NCBI RefSeq assembly: GCF_023343835.1
Contig: NC_064434.1
Location: 9,467,505-9,531,504, forward strand
Length of the DNA: 64,000 nucleotides
Direction: 5' to 3'
Origin: Lagopus muta
Taxonomy: Eukaryota > Chordata > Aves > Galliformes > Phasianidae
This document shows positions 10,564 through 21,534 of this stretch, in pieces (position 1 is the first letter of the stretch; every line of letters begins with the position of its first letter). The notes beneath the pieces were generated by a model. It had not been told where the DNA came from and made no database searches. It saw nothing but the letters and a program-made list of their open reading frames with translations. The position numbers were made by a program, and so were the translations under genes.

Positions 10564-13089
10564 AACTAGAAATCAGGAACTGCAACTGCTGATCTTAAAA
10601 CAGAAAACATGCAATGCTTTTAGAATTGCATTATTTGTAAATGGTGTAAAGCAAAGAATATGCAGGTAAGATTTAAAAATAAAGGTTAGCACTCGGATAA
10701 TTGGCTTGATCTCATCACAGCTGTTGCTGCAGTTTAACTAAGCTCTGTAACTTTGTTGGGTAGAAAGGGCCTCAACACGAACTCCTTCTGGGCTGAGCAT
10801 CGAAGCATTTCTGACCCCAAAAACCCGAGTGGGGACAGCTCTGTGCTTAAGATGTGCCATCAGTCCTAGGGTCTTCAAACTGTGGTAGGCATAAACTGTT
10901 CCTAAATTGTATGCACCACCAAACCTCAAGAAACCCACGATCAAAGCCAGTCCCATCTGCCTTTCCTCTGGAGGGGACGAGCAGGAGCCAGCCAGATCCT
11001 TTCTGTATGCAGAGCTTGGAGCTCAAGGATGGGGGACAAAGACTGGGGAAAAATGCAGCTGAGAAATGCAGCTTCTGAATGGAGAGCAGGGTTTGGCCAG
11101 TCCTTCAGGGGCTGTCACACGAAGCAAGCAGGACTGGGCATGCTGCACGCAGCCCCGCTGGTGGAGGAACCAGTCCTTCCCCATTCAGTGCAGCCAGGCC
11201 TGAAGTTCATTACAGGAATAACTTAAAATAGCAGTTGAGAGTTAAATCGCAACAACCCAGAGGAATGGGTCAAGGTCTCACTGGAGGTTTATTGCTCTCA
11301 GCATGGCACAGGAGAAGTATGGAGGGTTTGTGGCTATGGTACATGCATTTTTGGGGGGCTGAAAGTGTGGTTCTATTGCTATTGCTGTTAATATGATACT
11401 GGAAGGAAAGAGAATTTGCATATGCTCTTGGAAATATTGACTGAGTCTGCTCTTCCTGCTGAAATACTGCTGTTAATGTTTGATAGCAGCTGCCCAACAC
11501 CAGAAGCCTTTGAGCTGTTTATTGCTCTTGAGAGGTGTTTATATTTATTTATTATGTGTTTGTTGTTGTTTTGTTGTTGCTTCGCTACATACCTAAACCT
11601 AGCTGAGAGTTTCTGGAGCCTGGTGCAAACGATTAGAGCTCTGTTCAAAAGTGCTGTTGGCTTTAAATAGTCTTTTCAGATGTCACCATTTCTCCTTTCA
11701 AGCAAAAGCCCTACTGATGAGGCACAGCGCTGTGTGCTCCAAGGAGTGGTTGTGTGGTTACTCCACAGTGAGGATTAGTCACACATTAACCGCAGCTGTA
11801 AAAACATGTCTATGGGAAAATCACATCCAAACATGGAGGGCCTTTCAGTCAGCCGCTTGTTACCGAACGAGGTGAGTTTCTGTATCATTTTTCCTCAGCG
11901 TTGTGCAACATGCATCAGAGCTGTTTACTCTGCTGATCCATCATAGCTTTTCCTGTGGAGCTCTACCTTCCTCACTTCCACACACTGCGGTCTGCTGAGG
12001 TCCTACAGGTGGAGCTGACTCAGCCAACATTTCTAAGCCAGGAGGTCTGGGGTGGGCACTCACAGTTGAAGTGCTTGGTTAGTCACCCTGTTGCATTGCT
12101 ACCTGAGGCAAAGCAGGTGGTGACAAATGATGACTTAGGGTTCTGTGGTTGAAATGAATTTAGGCCTGTGAGGAGCAAGTTCACCCTTTCTCATAACCAA
12201 GATGGCATCTGAAGCCTGAAGCATCTCTTATTCTTCACTCAATAGAAAATTATCACCCATTACTGTTGTCCTTGCTCTCCAGACCTTCCCAGAGCTAGTA
12301 AAGCTGAAGAGCTCAGAGTGGAAAGAGAAAGAGGACTGCATCCCCCCCCAGGAGCTTGTGACTTGGCGTGGCCATTCTGTGCATCAAGCACTTGTCCCTG
12401 CTACGAGTACAGCAGTCTGTGCTCCAGGGCTTCCAGCAGAGGATCCCAGATTTTTATTAACCAACCATGGATTATGTTATCCCCCGTTGCTGCTGAATTT
12501 CCTTCGAAGAAAAACAGATCTTCTTAATGGGAATTTTCCTTGTGTGGGGGGAGGGCAGAGCTGATGCGAGATACACAAATAGGAACGCTTTCTCTAAAGT
12601 TGCTTTGGGCAAAGAAAGAAAAGCAGGGCTCATGAAGAGCGTGTAATTACCATGTCCTCTGCCCCACCCTTACCTTCTCAAGAGAAAATTCTCTCTTCAT
12701 ACATTAGCTTGGCTTCTGAATTTACTGGTTTGCTCCAGGCCCATATCACATGGCCCACTGCAAGTCAGCAACCAACAAAGCCTCTTTCATACAGACAAGC
12801 AAGACTCCTTAAGACTCAAGCTGCTTGTTGACTATGCCAGGGATAACTGACCTTGCTAACAAGGTTGAGCAGTTCGCTGGTGTTTCAGGAATTGAAGTCC
12901 CTGTAAATGGGGACTGAACATGGGAATCCTCAGCCAGCTTTCATGGCCACTTGCTGAGGCCATGTCCTCACCCTGTCTCCTTCCTCAGTGAAAAAATTTA
13001 GGCTGAGATTTGTTTGCTGGGTCTGTGCCCCCCTGGACCCGTGTAAGGAGAAGAGGGAAGAGGGCAGAAAGAGCAGGGGCTGGAGGCTC
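10564..13089. other. Intergenic, no gene or clear repeat seen
   Basis: I see no family motif on either strand. Short open frames here lack splice or domain support. Confidence 0.45.
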
Positions 13090-13205
13090 CAAGAGTCTGT
13101 TGTCAAGGTCTGTCTGCCCTTGAGGACATCAACAGCTCCTCCCAATTTAGTGTCATCTACAAACTTGCACAGTACACCTTCAGATCCTATATCCAAGTCA
13201 GTGGT
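13090..13205 (-). mobile_element. CR1 ORF2 fragment (reverse transcriptase region)
   Basis: On the minus strand it reads GVLCKFVDDTKLGGAVDVLK. FVDDTKLGG matches the F/YADD catalytic neighbourhood of CR1 reverse transcriptase (FADDTKLGG), with Ala changed to Val. No 3' end follows; the hAT remnant begins directly beside it. Confidence 0.75.
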
Positions 13206-13704
13206 GAAAACATGATGAAAAAGATTTAAAACGTTTTTTATTAAAGCATTTTTAAAAAGAGCAACAAAACCATGTAACTAGTGGGATATGTGACCTTGTT
13301 TTAGTGAAACTGACGCATCACTCTGGTTTGATGGCAGTGGGTGCAGTTCTCAGTGAGCTCTCATGGTGCTTATCAGCGATTTTTGATGAAATCTTACTCT
13401 TCTTGTACTTCATCCTTGAAAACAGTTGCTCACAAATGTGCGTACTGCCAAAAAAATGATGGCATGAATAATGATTGTGAAATGTGAGATATCTTTATCT
13501 GGTAAGAGAGGGCTTATAAAAATCTGGTAAAGAGACATGGTCACACTTTTCTTTGCAGTGAATATCTGATTGCAGCTCTATATATTCCATTTGAAAAATC
13601 GCAGGTAAGGTATTTATAGTGACTGAAAATGGAGTTGCAAATTTACAAAAAAATGGATTTTTCTGACACTCTTGAAACCTGTTCTAAAAATTCCTTTATC
13701 AAAA
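13206..13704 (-). pseudogene. hAT-Charlie-like transposase C-terminus, fossil
   Basis: On the minus strand the sequence rc(13334-13453) reads HICEQLFSRMKYKKSKISSK and, later, IKPE before a TGA. This is the hAT dimerisation motif (CEQLFS.MK.. KS..R..). Upstream, FQMEYIELQSDIHCKEK followed by VSLPDFYKP and an in-frame stop matches the preceding part of Charlie/GTF2IRD2-type transposases. Downstream (13212-13290) is the non-coding end also present at 8187. The element is internally deleted, carries stops and is interrupted by a CR1 at 13705. The family assignment rests on motif recall; the exact subfamily is not determined. Confidence 0.75.
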
Positions 13705-14150
13705 CGCACGAAGATGGTGAAGGGCCTGGAGCATCTCTCCAATGAAGAAAGGCTGAGTGAACTGGGTCTGTTCAGCCTTGAGAAAAGGAGACTGAGAGGG
13801 GACCTGATCCAGGTCTATAAATATCTAAGGTGTGGGGGGCAGAATGGTGAGGCCAGACTCTTTTCAGTGGTGAGTGGAGACAGGACAAGGGGAAATGGCC
13901 AGAAACTGGAGCATAGGAAGTTCCGCACAAACATGCGCAACAACTTCTTTACAGTGAGGTGACGGAGCACTGGAACAGGCTGCCCAGGGAGGTGGTGGAG
14001 TCTCCTTCTCTGGAGATGTTCAAGACCTGCCTGGATGCCGACCTGTGCGACCTGCTGTAGGGAACCTGCTTTGGCAGGGGGGTTGGACTCGATGATCTCT
14101 GGAGGTCCCTTCCAACCCCTACAATTCTGTGATTCTGTGATTCTGTGATT
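13705..14150 (+). mobile_element. CR1 LINE 3' end inserted in a hAT element
   Basis: A well-preserved CR1 end: 'gggcctggagcatctctcca', 'ggctgagtgaactgggtctg', 'cactggaacaggctgcccag', 'tggactcgatgatctctgga' and three tail units of (attctgtg). hAT sequence lies on both sides, so this insertion is the younger event. Confidence 0.95.
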
Positions 14151-14424
14151 TTTCAGTCTTTGCAGGACAGTGTTCAGGCAGTGTATCAAAATGCATATAA
14201 TTATTTGCCACCACTTTGATTGGCACTGCACTGCAATGTCACCTGTTTCCAGCCTACACAGCACTGACAGCACACTGCTGTGTGGTTGCTGTGGGTGATG
14301 GGTGTGATGGTTGGACACACAGGGCCAGGCAGGGCTGCTCAGTGCTGCCATGATGGTGCACAACAGGGGTTGGCAGCAAAACATGCTGGGTTGGGTTGCA
14401 AGCAGCCTGTGGGTTGGACATGGC
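14151..14424 (-). mobile_element. hAT element, second part with terminal inverted repeat
   Basis: It ends 'aaaacatgctgggttgggtt gcaagcagcctgtgggttgg acatgg', the typical other end of a hAT-Charlie element (ctgggccgcatgcggcc... gggttggacaagc). 'ttggaca' is complementary to the 'tgtccaa' of the opposite end at 8187 and 21459. With 13206-13704 it forms one element split by a CR1. Confidence 0.6.
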
Positions 14425-15885
14425 TACTCTCTAGGGCTTTCACAGTCCAGTCTTAAGGAGTTCCCTTGCCCTGTGGCACTGCTAGTTCTTCTGGATGGAA
14501 GGGTAGGGATCAGAATCACCACCTTCTGTACCCTGTGAGTTCTTGCATGTGGGGGACTGGGGGGTTGGCTCCAGTGGGATTTGGAGGCTGTGGCAGACCT
14601 GGAAGCAGCACACGGGCCAGCTCCCTACAAGCAACAGAAGCCAGCATCTCAGGTGCCTGTGGCTGCTGCCAACCTGGATCTATCCTTTCCTGTCCCTGAC
14701 CTCACTGTGGTGACCCAGTCTGAGTACCCACATGGCCGTGCAGGTCTCTGGCTGCAGGGAGTGCCCGAGCCTGGCACAAGTGTGGGGGGTAACAGGGATA
14801 GGTCCTTCTTTGGAAGTGAAGCAGGGGTTTTGAAGAAGACAATTACCACAGCTAGGAGAGGTGGTGCCCACAGAAGCATCTTTCTGCCGTTCACAGGTCG
14901 CTGCCTGTCCTACAGCAGCAAGAAGAATAGGTGCTGGGGCCTCTATCTTCTCAGTCCCACTGTGGACACCCAGCCTCATTGCTTTCTGCCCTTTGCTGCC
15001 CTGCAGGACTGCCACAGCTCCCAGCCCATGCTGAAAGCCTCAGGGAATGTCAGGCTCAGGTTCCTGCCCTCAGGGATCAGCACAGCCACTGTGTTCTCTC
15101 CATAGAAGATGGCTGAGTAGTGAGAAGAGGAGCTGCAGCTGCTGCTCCTGCACAGGAAAGAGGAGACGAACACCTGTGACGTTGCTTCCAGAGATAGATT
15201 TCTTGGGAGAGCTCCTGCTCCCTGGAAGGGTGTGACAGGATCTGCTGCTTACTGACTGTGTGTCCTGGTGGGCTCCCTCCTGCAATTACAGGGGTTGATG
15301 TCCTCAGCCAAAGGAGCTCCTCTGGCTGCTGGTCTGCAGGAGCATTTTTCAGGCTTGCTGCCTCTTGTCCCTGTCCTCATGGGGGGATTCTTCTCTCACA
15401 GTCTCTTTTCTTGCACCTGGGGCTGCAGATTAATGGGATTCCATTTGGTGGGAGGTGACTGGAGAGGGCTGCTGTGCTCCAAGAGGGGACAATTTTACTT
15501 ACTGCATCCTCGCGTGCTGTGAAGACGAGTGGAAGTCCGAAACCGTTGGCAAAGGAGACGGAGAGAGTGGATGTGGAGCACCTCTAGAATCTTCCCGGTT
15601 ACCTCCGTGTTGGCACTTCCTCTGTCTCTCTTCCTGTATGGGCACAGAAAGCAGCAAGTGAGAGGGGAGCATCCCCAGCAGCCTCAGCGGCACCCACCAA
15701 CCCAGGGCACAGCCAGGCCCAGCCCCGCGCCTGCGTCGGGACTCCCGGCCGAGCCTGGCCAGCCCCGCTGGGACACGGCCTCTCCTCCCAGGCAGGGCCC
15801 AGCCCAGCCCTGCGGATGGCCCTGACCCCTCCGACCCCCCTCCCTGTGTTGCAGCGCCTGGCTCAGCACCAGCCCTGACTCCTAC
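14425..15885. other. GC-rich unassigned block
   Basis: This block is GC-richer than its surroundings, with CpGs concentrated at about 15680-15800 (ccgcgcctgcgtcggg, cccggccgagcc). The minus strand contains possible splice signals, such as ttcctgtgcag and gcccatacag, and short open frames without recognisable domains. It may be part of a transcript with the ORF at 15886-16071, or simply non-coding. Confidence 0.35.
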
Positions 15886-16071
15886 CTTCCAGTTCCACAA
15901 GGCCGTCATGAATGCAAATAATGCTATGTTCAGCATGATCCGGAGGATGGGGTAGAAGATATCGTCATCCTCCAGGCTGAGGAAGAAGCTCATTCCCCAG
16001 AAATCAGCCATGTTTGTCACATATAAAGAGAGCCAAGTGGAGCTTGAGGACAAACAGCTGGACACAGACAT
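15886..16071 (-). CDS. Candidate exon: short transmembrane-type ORF, unknown
   Basis: I do not recognise this as a known gene. The minus strand is open from an ATG at 16071, with a second ATG at 16011 (MADFWGMSFFLSLEDDDIFY). An acidic EDDD is followed by a hydrophobic stretch (ILRIMLNIALFAFMTALWNW) of transmembrane length, then Lys. At 15886/15885 the sequence AAG|GTAGGAGT is a near-consensus splice donor, and in-frame continuation past it is low-complexity Gly/Ala/Arg. This suggests a terminal or internal exon of a small membrane protein, or chance. The pattern R-I-x-L...A-x-F...M-T-x-L-W loosely recalls the membrane segment of T-cell receptor alpha chains, but no immunoglobulin domain is visible upstream, so I do not assign it. 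Confidence 0.3.
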
Positions 16072-16228
16072 ACCTCTTGTTCAGAACTCAAAAAAAATAA
16101 TCTGTGGCATTACAGATCCAAGAATCCAATTTTGTAATGCTGAAAGGACACCATGAAAGTCATTGATGATGTTTTAACTTGAAAAGCAAAAATGATGAGA
16201 TGTCACTGCTTAAATAAACACTACTTGC

Positions 16229-16325
16229 TGCACTCTCAGCAAGTTCTGCTGATGATATAAACTGGGAGGAGCGGCTAAGACACTGTGGGGTTGTGCTGCC
16301 AGCGAGGACAGGCTGGAGATTTGGA
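16229..16325 (+). mobile_element. CR1 ORF2 short fragment
   Basis: 'cactctcagcaagttctgct gatgatataaactgggagga gcgg' and 'gaggacaggctggaga' follow the CR1 RT catalytic region (ccctcagcaagtttgctgatgatac.aaactgggaggagtgg), with small deletions. No 3' end is attached. Confidence 0.65.
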
Positions 16326-17807
16326 GGGGCAGGAACTTTTAGAAGCTCAACAAGGGAAGTGAGAAGTCCTTTACCTGTGGAAAAACAACCCCATGCACCG
16401 ATGTACACTGGAAGCTGCCTGGCTAGAAAAATTTGCTAGCACGTTAAGCTTGATTTTGTCATTTTCCTCTTCTAAAACTCTCCTTAGGGTTAACCTCATC
16501 AAGCTACTGACTAATTTAGGAAGAAGAACTCTTGATCTGAACTTCACTTTGGCACTGCTTATCTCTGTTCTTCAGCTGTTCCAGCTCTTTGCTTAGCTGG
16601 ATGCTCAGAGGTAGTGCAATTATTGAAGACCTAATAGATGCTAAATGATGAACTAAATGATGTATCTATATGGTGGTACTTGGGCTTTGCGTGAGCAACC
16701 TAACTGAGCTGATAGTGTACAAAAATGGAATAGAGTTTATTTCATTCTGCTTTTGCTGTATTGGTTTGATAAGACTTAATGTTTTCAATAACCAAAAAAT
16801 TTTCCTAACAGTGAATATACACTGAACATATCTGTTAAGCAAAAGAGTGCAATTTATTGTGCAATTATTCTTCAGAATCATACCATATTTGATCCAATTT
16901 TCTGAAGGAATTTGTAAGTCTTCCTCTGGTAGCAAGAAAGATCAGACATATGTTTAAACAAAAAGGTTAAAATGTTCCTGTTACATAAAACATTTTCTTT
17001 GTTTTCAAATCTGCTGTTTTCATTTTGTACATCCATTTCTTTCTAGTGTCCTCTTACTACTTCCATCTCTTGCCCTATTCTTTGTAGATCGTTTTTACCC
17101 CGTTTTTTGAGGATAAATGTTCAGCCCTTGGTACAAAACACTTGGGCTGTTAAAAGACTGAGCACACCATGCAAACATCTGGAAATCTTGGCAGCAAGGC
17201 ATTGTTTTGAATAGCCAACTAGTTGGCCAAGTCCTTGACAGGGGATTGCTTGGAGAATGTCCTTGAAAATTTCTTGGAAAAAAACTGAGATCTAGAGGGT
17301 GAAAATGGGAGAAATGTCATTTCAAAAGAAGAAGTACGCATGCGTACATGTAGACGTGCATGTCTATGAGTGCACAAATGTCAGTGTGCAACAGCTCCAG
17401 CATTCTGCTCTGCAGATGCATTTCAGATGTCAAGGCGCCTTTTGCCATGGCACTGTTCAGTTTTGCATCAAGAAGTGAAATTCTGAGCCAAAGCACTTTG
17501 TCCAGTCTTGAAAACCTTCAAGCTGGAAGGGATATTGCTGCATTAGGAGAAATTTAAAAAAGAAGAAAAGATGTCTAAGGTAGAGACCAAAGTTTTGAGT
17601 GACTTAGAAAGATCGGAGAAATTGAAGTTGTACAAAAGTCATTTCAAAACAGACTGTCTGCTTGCCCAGAGCTGTCTGAAAACTCTGGAACTTTACCAAC
17701 GCTTTCAAATCAAGGCTGTGCCCCTGATATCCAGAGGAATTCTCCTGCTCTACACACATCTGAAGAGAGCAAGGAACATAGCCTTCCAAAGACTCCTGTG
17801 GGTGTTT
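16326..17807. other. Intergenic, no gene seen; nested palindromes at 17334-17366
   Basis: AT-rich sequence without recognised repeats. The region holds the perfect 14-base palindrome described separately. Confidence 0.45.
17334..17366. repeat. Adjacent palindromes
   Basis: GTACGCATGCGTAC (17334-17347) is a perfect 14-base palindrome with a CATGCG core. Four bases later TAGAC-GTGCAT-GTCTA (17351-17366) forms an inverted repeat with a 6-base loop. Confidence 0.85.
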
Positions 17808-17831
17808 CACAGAATCACAGAATCACAGAAT
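17808..17831 (-). repeat. Isolated CR1-type tail repeat
   Basis: cacagaat repeated three times is the reverse complement of the CR1 terminal octamer repeat attctgtg. No CR1 body is visible next to it. Confidence 0.55.
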
Positions 17832-17954
17832 TGTTTCATGCAGATAAAGTTCTCAAACTGACATTCCCAAAGTTGTGTTAAGCAGTCTTACTCTAAGAGT
17901 CTTACTCTGAGTCCATTGATGATAACTTTCTGGTTCAAATACTGAACTGACTGA

Positions 17955-19623
17955 CCAGAGGTGAAGTGCTGCTGGACCTGGTGCTCACCAATGTGGAGGA
18001 GATTGTTAAAGATATAAAGATTGGAGGCAGCCTGGGCTGCAGCAACAGTGCCCTGCTTGAGTTTGTGATCTCAAGGAACATGAGCCTGGCGAAGAGTAGA
18101 GTCAGGAACCTGAATTTCAGGAGAGCAAACTTCAGGTTAAGGAATTGTTGCTTCTTCCTGGGAAGAAGTCCTTAGAGGAGGAGTGGAACAAAGCTGGTTA
18201 CTCTTTAAGGATGCTTTTATGAGAATGCAAGAGTTCTCCATCCCTCAGAATAAGAAAGTAGGAAGGAAAAGGGCAATCTGATCTAGCATGGGCTGGCAAG
18301 GGCCTCCTGGTCAAACTGAGGGAAAAGAAGGGCAGGTACAGGTAGCGGAAGCAAGGACATGCCATCTGGAAAGAATACAGGGGAGATAGGATTAGGAAAA
18401 CCAAGTCACAGATGAAGGGGAACTTGGTGAAGGATGTTAAAAACAACAAGAAGGTACGGAAGAGACAGGCCAAAGAGTGTATCTCATCTCCTAAAAGAGA
18501 AAAGAGAATTGGCTGCAACAGATACAGAGAAGGCTGAGGTACTCGATGAGTTCTTTGCCTCAGTCTTCACTGGCAGCCAGGATTCTCACATCTCTGAACC
18601 TGAACTTCTGGTTGGGAACTGGGGGAGCAAAATCCTCCACCACTGTAAGGGTGGAGCAAATTTGACATCAACTCATGAGACTGAATGTGTATGAGTCCAT
18701 GGGGCTGGATAACGTGTGAACCCAGGGTCCTAAGGGAGCTGGCTGATGTGATTGCTGAGCTGCTCTCCATCCTATTTGAAGAGTCATGGCTGTCAGGCAA
18801 AGTCCAGGGGACTGAAAAAATCACTCCCACTTTCAGGAAAGGGAGGAAAGAGGACCTGAGGAACTACAGGCCAGTGAGCCTCACCTCTGTGTCTGAGATC
18901 ACAGACAGATCTTACAGATCACAGAACAGATCCTCCTGGAAAACATATTAAGGCACATGAGGGATGAGCGGTGATCTGAGACAGCCAGCATAGCTTTACC
19001 AAGAGAAGTTCATGCCTGACCAATCTGGTGGCCTTCTGTGATGGAGTGACAACATCAGTGGACAAAGGGAAGGCAACTGATGTCATCTATGTGGACTTCT
19101 GCAAGGCCTTTTGACATGATCCCCCACCACATCCTTATCTCTAAATTGGGAAGATATGGATTTGAAGGGTGAACTATTCAGTGGATGAGGAATTGGTTGG
19201 AAGTTCACAGTCAGGATTGTGGTCAGTGGCTCTGTGTCCAGGTGGAAGCTAGTAATAAGCTCTGTCCCCCAGGAGTCTGTCTTGGGACTGGTACTCTTTA
19301 ACATCTTATCAGTGACACAGATGATGAGACTGAGAGCACCTTCAGCAAGTTTGCTAGTGACACCAAGCTGAGCAAGGAGGTTGATATAGCAGAAGGAAGG
19401 GGTGCCATCCAGAGGGACCTTGATAAACTTGAAAGGTGGGCCCTTGTGAACTTAATGGTTCACACTGCCCTGGAGGGGTTCAGGGCCAGGCTGGATGGGG
19501 TTCTGGACAATCAGATCTACTATTTGATCTATGGTTGGCAACCCCACCTGGGGTGTGGGGGGAGGAACTTGATGATCCCTGAGGTCCCCTCCAGCCCAAG
19601 CCATTCTATGATTCTATGATTAT
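17955..19623 (+). pseudogene. CR1 LINE with decayed ORF2 (about 1.7 kb)
   Basis: This is the longest CR1 copy here. It enters near the end of the endonuclease region (LLDLVLTNVEEIVKDIKIGG, then SLGCSNSALLEF). After frame changes it shows the start of reverse transcriptase ([36 protein letters not shown]), the [11 protein letters not shown] block near 19085, and the catalytic block near 19345 as FASDTKL instead of F/YADDTKL. The 3' end is complete: 'gaggtcccctccagcccaag' with an attctatg tail. Frameshifts, stops, deletions and the lost catalytic Asp make it non-functional. ORF2 encodes the endonuclease and reverse transcriptase that CR1 uses for target-primed retrotransposition. Confidence 0.92.
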
Positions 19624-21458
19624 AACAATGAGTTAAGTCGTTTCTATTCATTAATGGTATTTCCTTTTGGCTTGGCAAGCCTGACTGCTGCTTTAGCTCT
19701 GGTGACAGTGCACCAGAACTATATCTCACTAGTAAATACAGAACAGCTAAAAGTGCCTTGCATTTAAGAGATATCTTAATGTATTCTTCGTTCACGTGAG
19801 AAAACTCCCTTTATCACTGTAGCAATAACTGTTGGATAGACTGACCAGATTAAAAGAACCAAATAAGTTCTGCTGACTTCACAGGTTGAAAGGGTTTCAT
19901 TCAACTCACAAAATTTGGCTAAACAAAATCATCATGTAGTTTGGTTAGAAATGCTTAGCAGGAGACAGATAATGTGTGACCTGATTAATACAACAAATAA
20001 TTAGGCATCTTGTCACCTGAGTGCCTTCAATTAGACAAAGCAACACAACTAAGAACGGTTACCAGCTCTCTACTATCCACAGGAATACCACCTCTGCACA
20101 TATCGTCCTCTTAACTTACTGCACAAAGTAGTGGAGTTTGGAGGAAGAGGTTCTCCCTGTTGTTTTGCCCTGGGCCATCTTACTCCCCTAAAACAAGGTT
20201 GCTTTCATGTACTCAGCAGCTGTTTTGAACAGCGAGTCCAATGGATGGTGAAATATTAACCAGCTGCCTGCTGCCCCCTGTATTAACAAAGTTGGATCAG
20301 TGATTAACCCTTCAGCCTGATATTTGAAGCCTTGGGTTTGACATTCTGAGGGTGGGACCCAGCCATGCTCGAGTGAGGGCTGTGAGGCTGATCCTTGATG
20401 TTCAATCACCACACAACTGTCACAGCTGGTGGCAAGCTCCCAGAAAGTGGAAATAGAAGAGCTGCGTGATTTCATGAGAAGTATCATAAATCAGTGAGAT
20501 TATCCTTTGTACATTGGATACTGCATTTTGCTGGTGCTTTAAATGTCTAGAAGTGCATGGCCCTGTTTTCTCTTGGAGGAACTTCAAGCATGACTGAGTT
20601 GACTTTCAGGCCCTTCAGAAATTCCTCCTAAAGAGGAATTCACAGAACAGATTGCTGCAGTCCTGTCCCTTGCCTTGCAAATTGCTTAAATGGTTGCACT
20701 GGATATTATCTTCTCTAACACGTGTGGAAGTATGCAATAGTACAAATTTGATCTGAAGTAGGTTTGAATAGAACAGGCAGTTTGCTTATGGCACCTGGTC
20801 AAATGAATTAGTCATGTCTGACACCCTGAGGTCTGGAAATGCTCACAAACAGAACTAGCGAAAGGAAAATACACAGCAACTCAACGCAGATTTAGAGACA
20901 ATTTTAAGCCCCTGACCACTCAATAAACTGGTGGCTCCTACTGAATCTCAAAGCACATTTGTTAATTGGCTTCCAGCAGAGAATAATGACAGCAGAACCT
21001 CCCCTCCCAGCACAGCCTCATCTGTCTGTTCAAAGTGCAGTGAATTGGTCCTAAGGTGCAGCTACTCTTTTCTCCACGCAGTAAAAAAAAGCCCTTTGAG
21101 TGTTTAAAATTTAAATGGGCCAGAACTTAAAATGCAATTTAATTTAAATATGCGTTCAATCCAACAGCCTAATCACTGAGCATCTTGAAAGAGCATTAGA
21201 ACTCATTTAACTAGTAGCTTTTACAGGTCATTTAGCTAATAGCAGTCTTTATGGCATTAAACAATTTTAATGGAGTCTGAAATCTGTAAAGGCGCTCATT
21301 AACATGGTTTAGACAGATATGTCTATCAGGCCGTACATGGGTCCAATCCATTCTAGATCTCATAGGGTGTAATACTGTTTTCCACAAAGGTCATCATGTG
21401 TGTATTTAAGATCCTTTTCTATTCAGGAAAAAACAAATGCTACTATACTCTGCACCAC
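19624..21458. other. Intergenic, unique sequence with a possible conserved element
   Basis: No gene is recognised. The second half (20930-21340) is AT-rich, repeat-free and dense in homeodomain-type motifs, and is listed separately. Confidence 0.5.
20930..21340. promoter_or_regulatory. Possible conserved non-coding element
   Basis: Repeat-free sequence with many ATTTA/TTAAT/TAAT-type cores, e.g. 'aatgcaatttaatttaaata', 'ggtcatttagctaatagcag' and 'gcgctcattaacatgg'. It looks compositionally like vertebrate developmental enhancers, but conservation cannot be tested from this sequence alone. Confidence 0.25.
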
Positions 21459-21534
21459 GGCTGTCCAACTTTTTGGCTTGCCTGCACAGCACTGAGTGAA
21501 GAGGATTTGTCTTGGGTCACATATGAAATAAGTA
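21459..21534 (+). mobile_element. hAT (Charlie-like) terminal fragment
   Basis: 'ggctgtccaactttttggct', 'tgcctgcacagcactgagtg' and 'ggatttgtcttgggtcacat' match the terminus seen at 8187-8260. It is cut at a TA by the mariner fragment that follows. Confidence 0.75.

Noticed and set aside
13815..14384. 189-codon open frame on the minus strand
   Set aside because: It runs antisense through the CR1 3' end and the hAT remnant, so it is a by-product of repeat sequence.
14581..15105. 174-codon open frame on the + strand
   Set aside because: GC-rich block with overlapping open frames in several phases on both strands; no domain, no start or splice context.
20188..20487. 99-codon open frame, minus strand
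   Set aside because: Looked protein-like at first, but matches no family I know and has no exon signals; kept out as unsupported.
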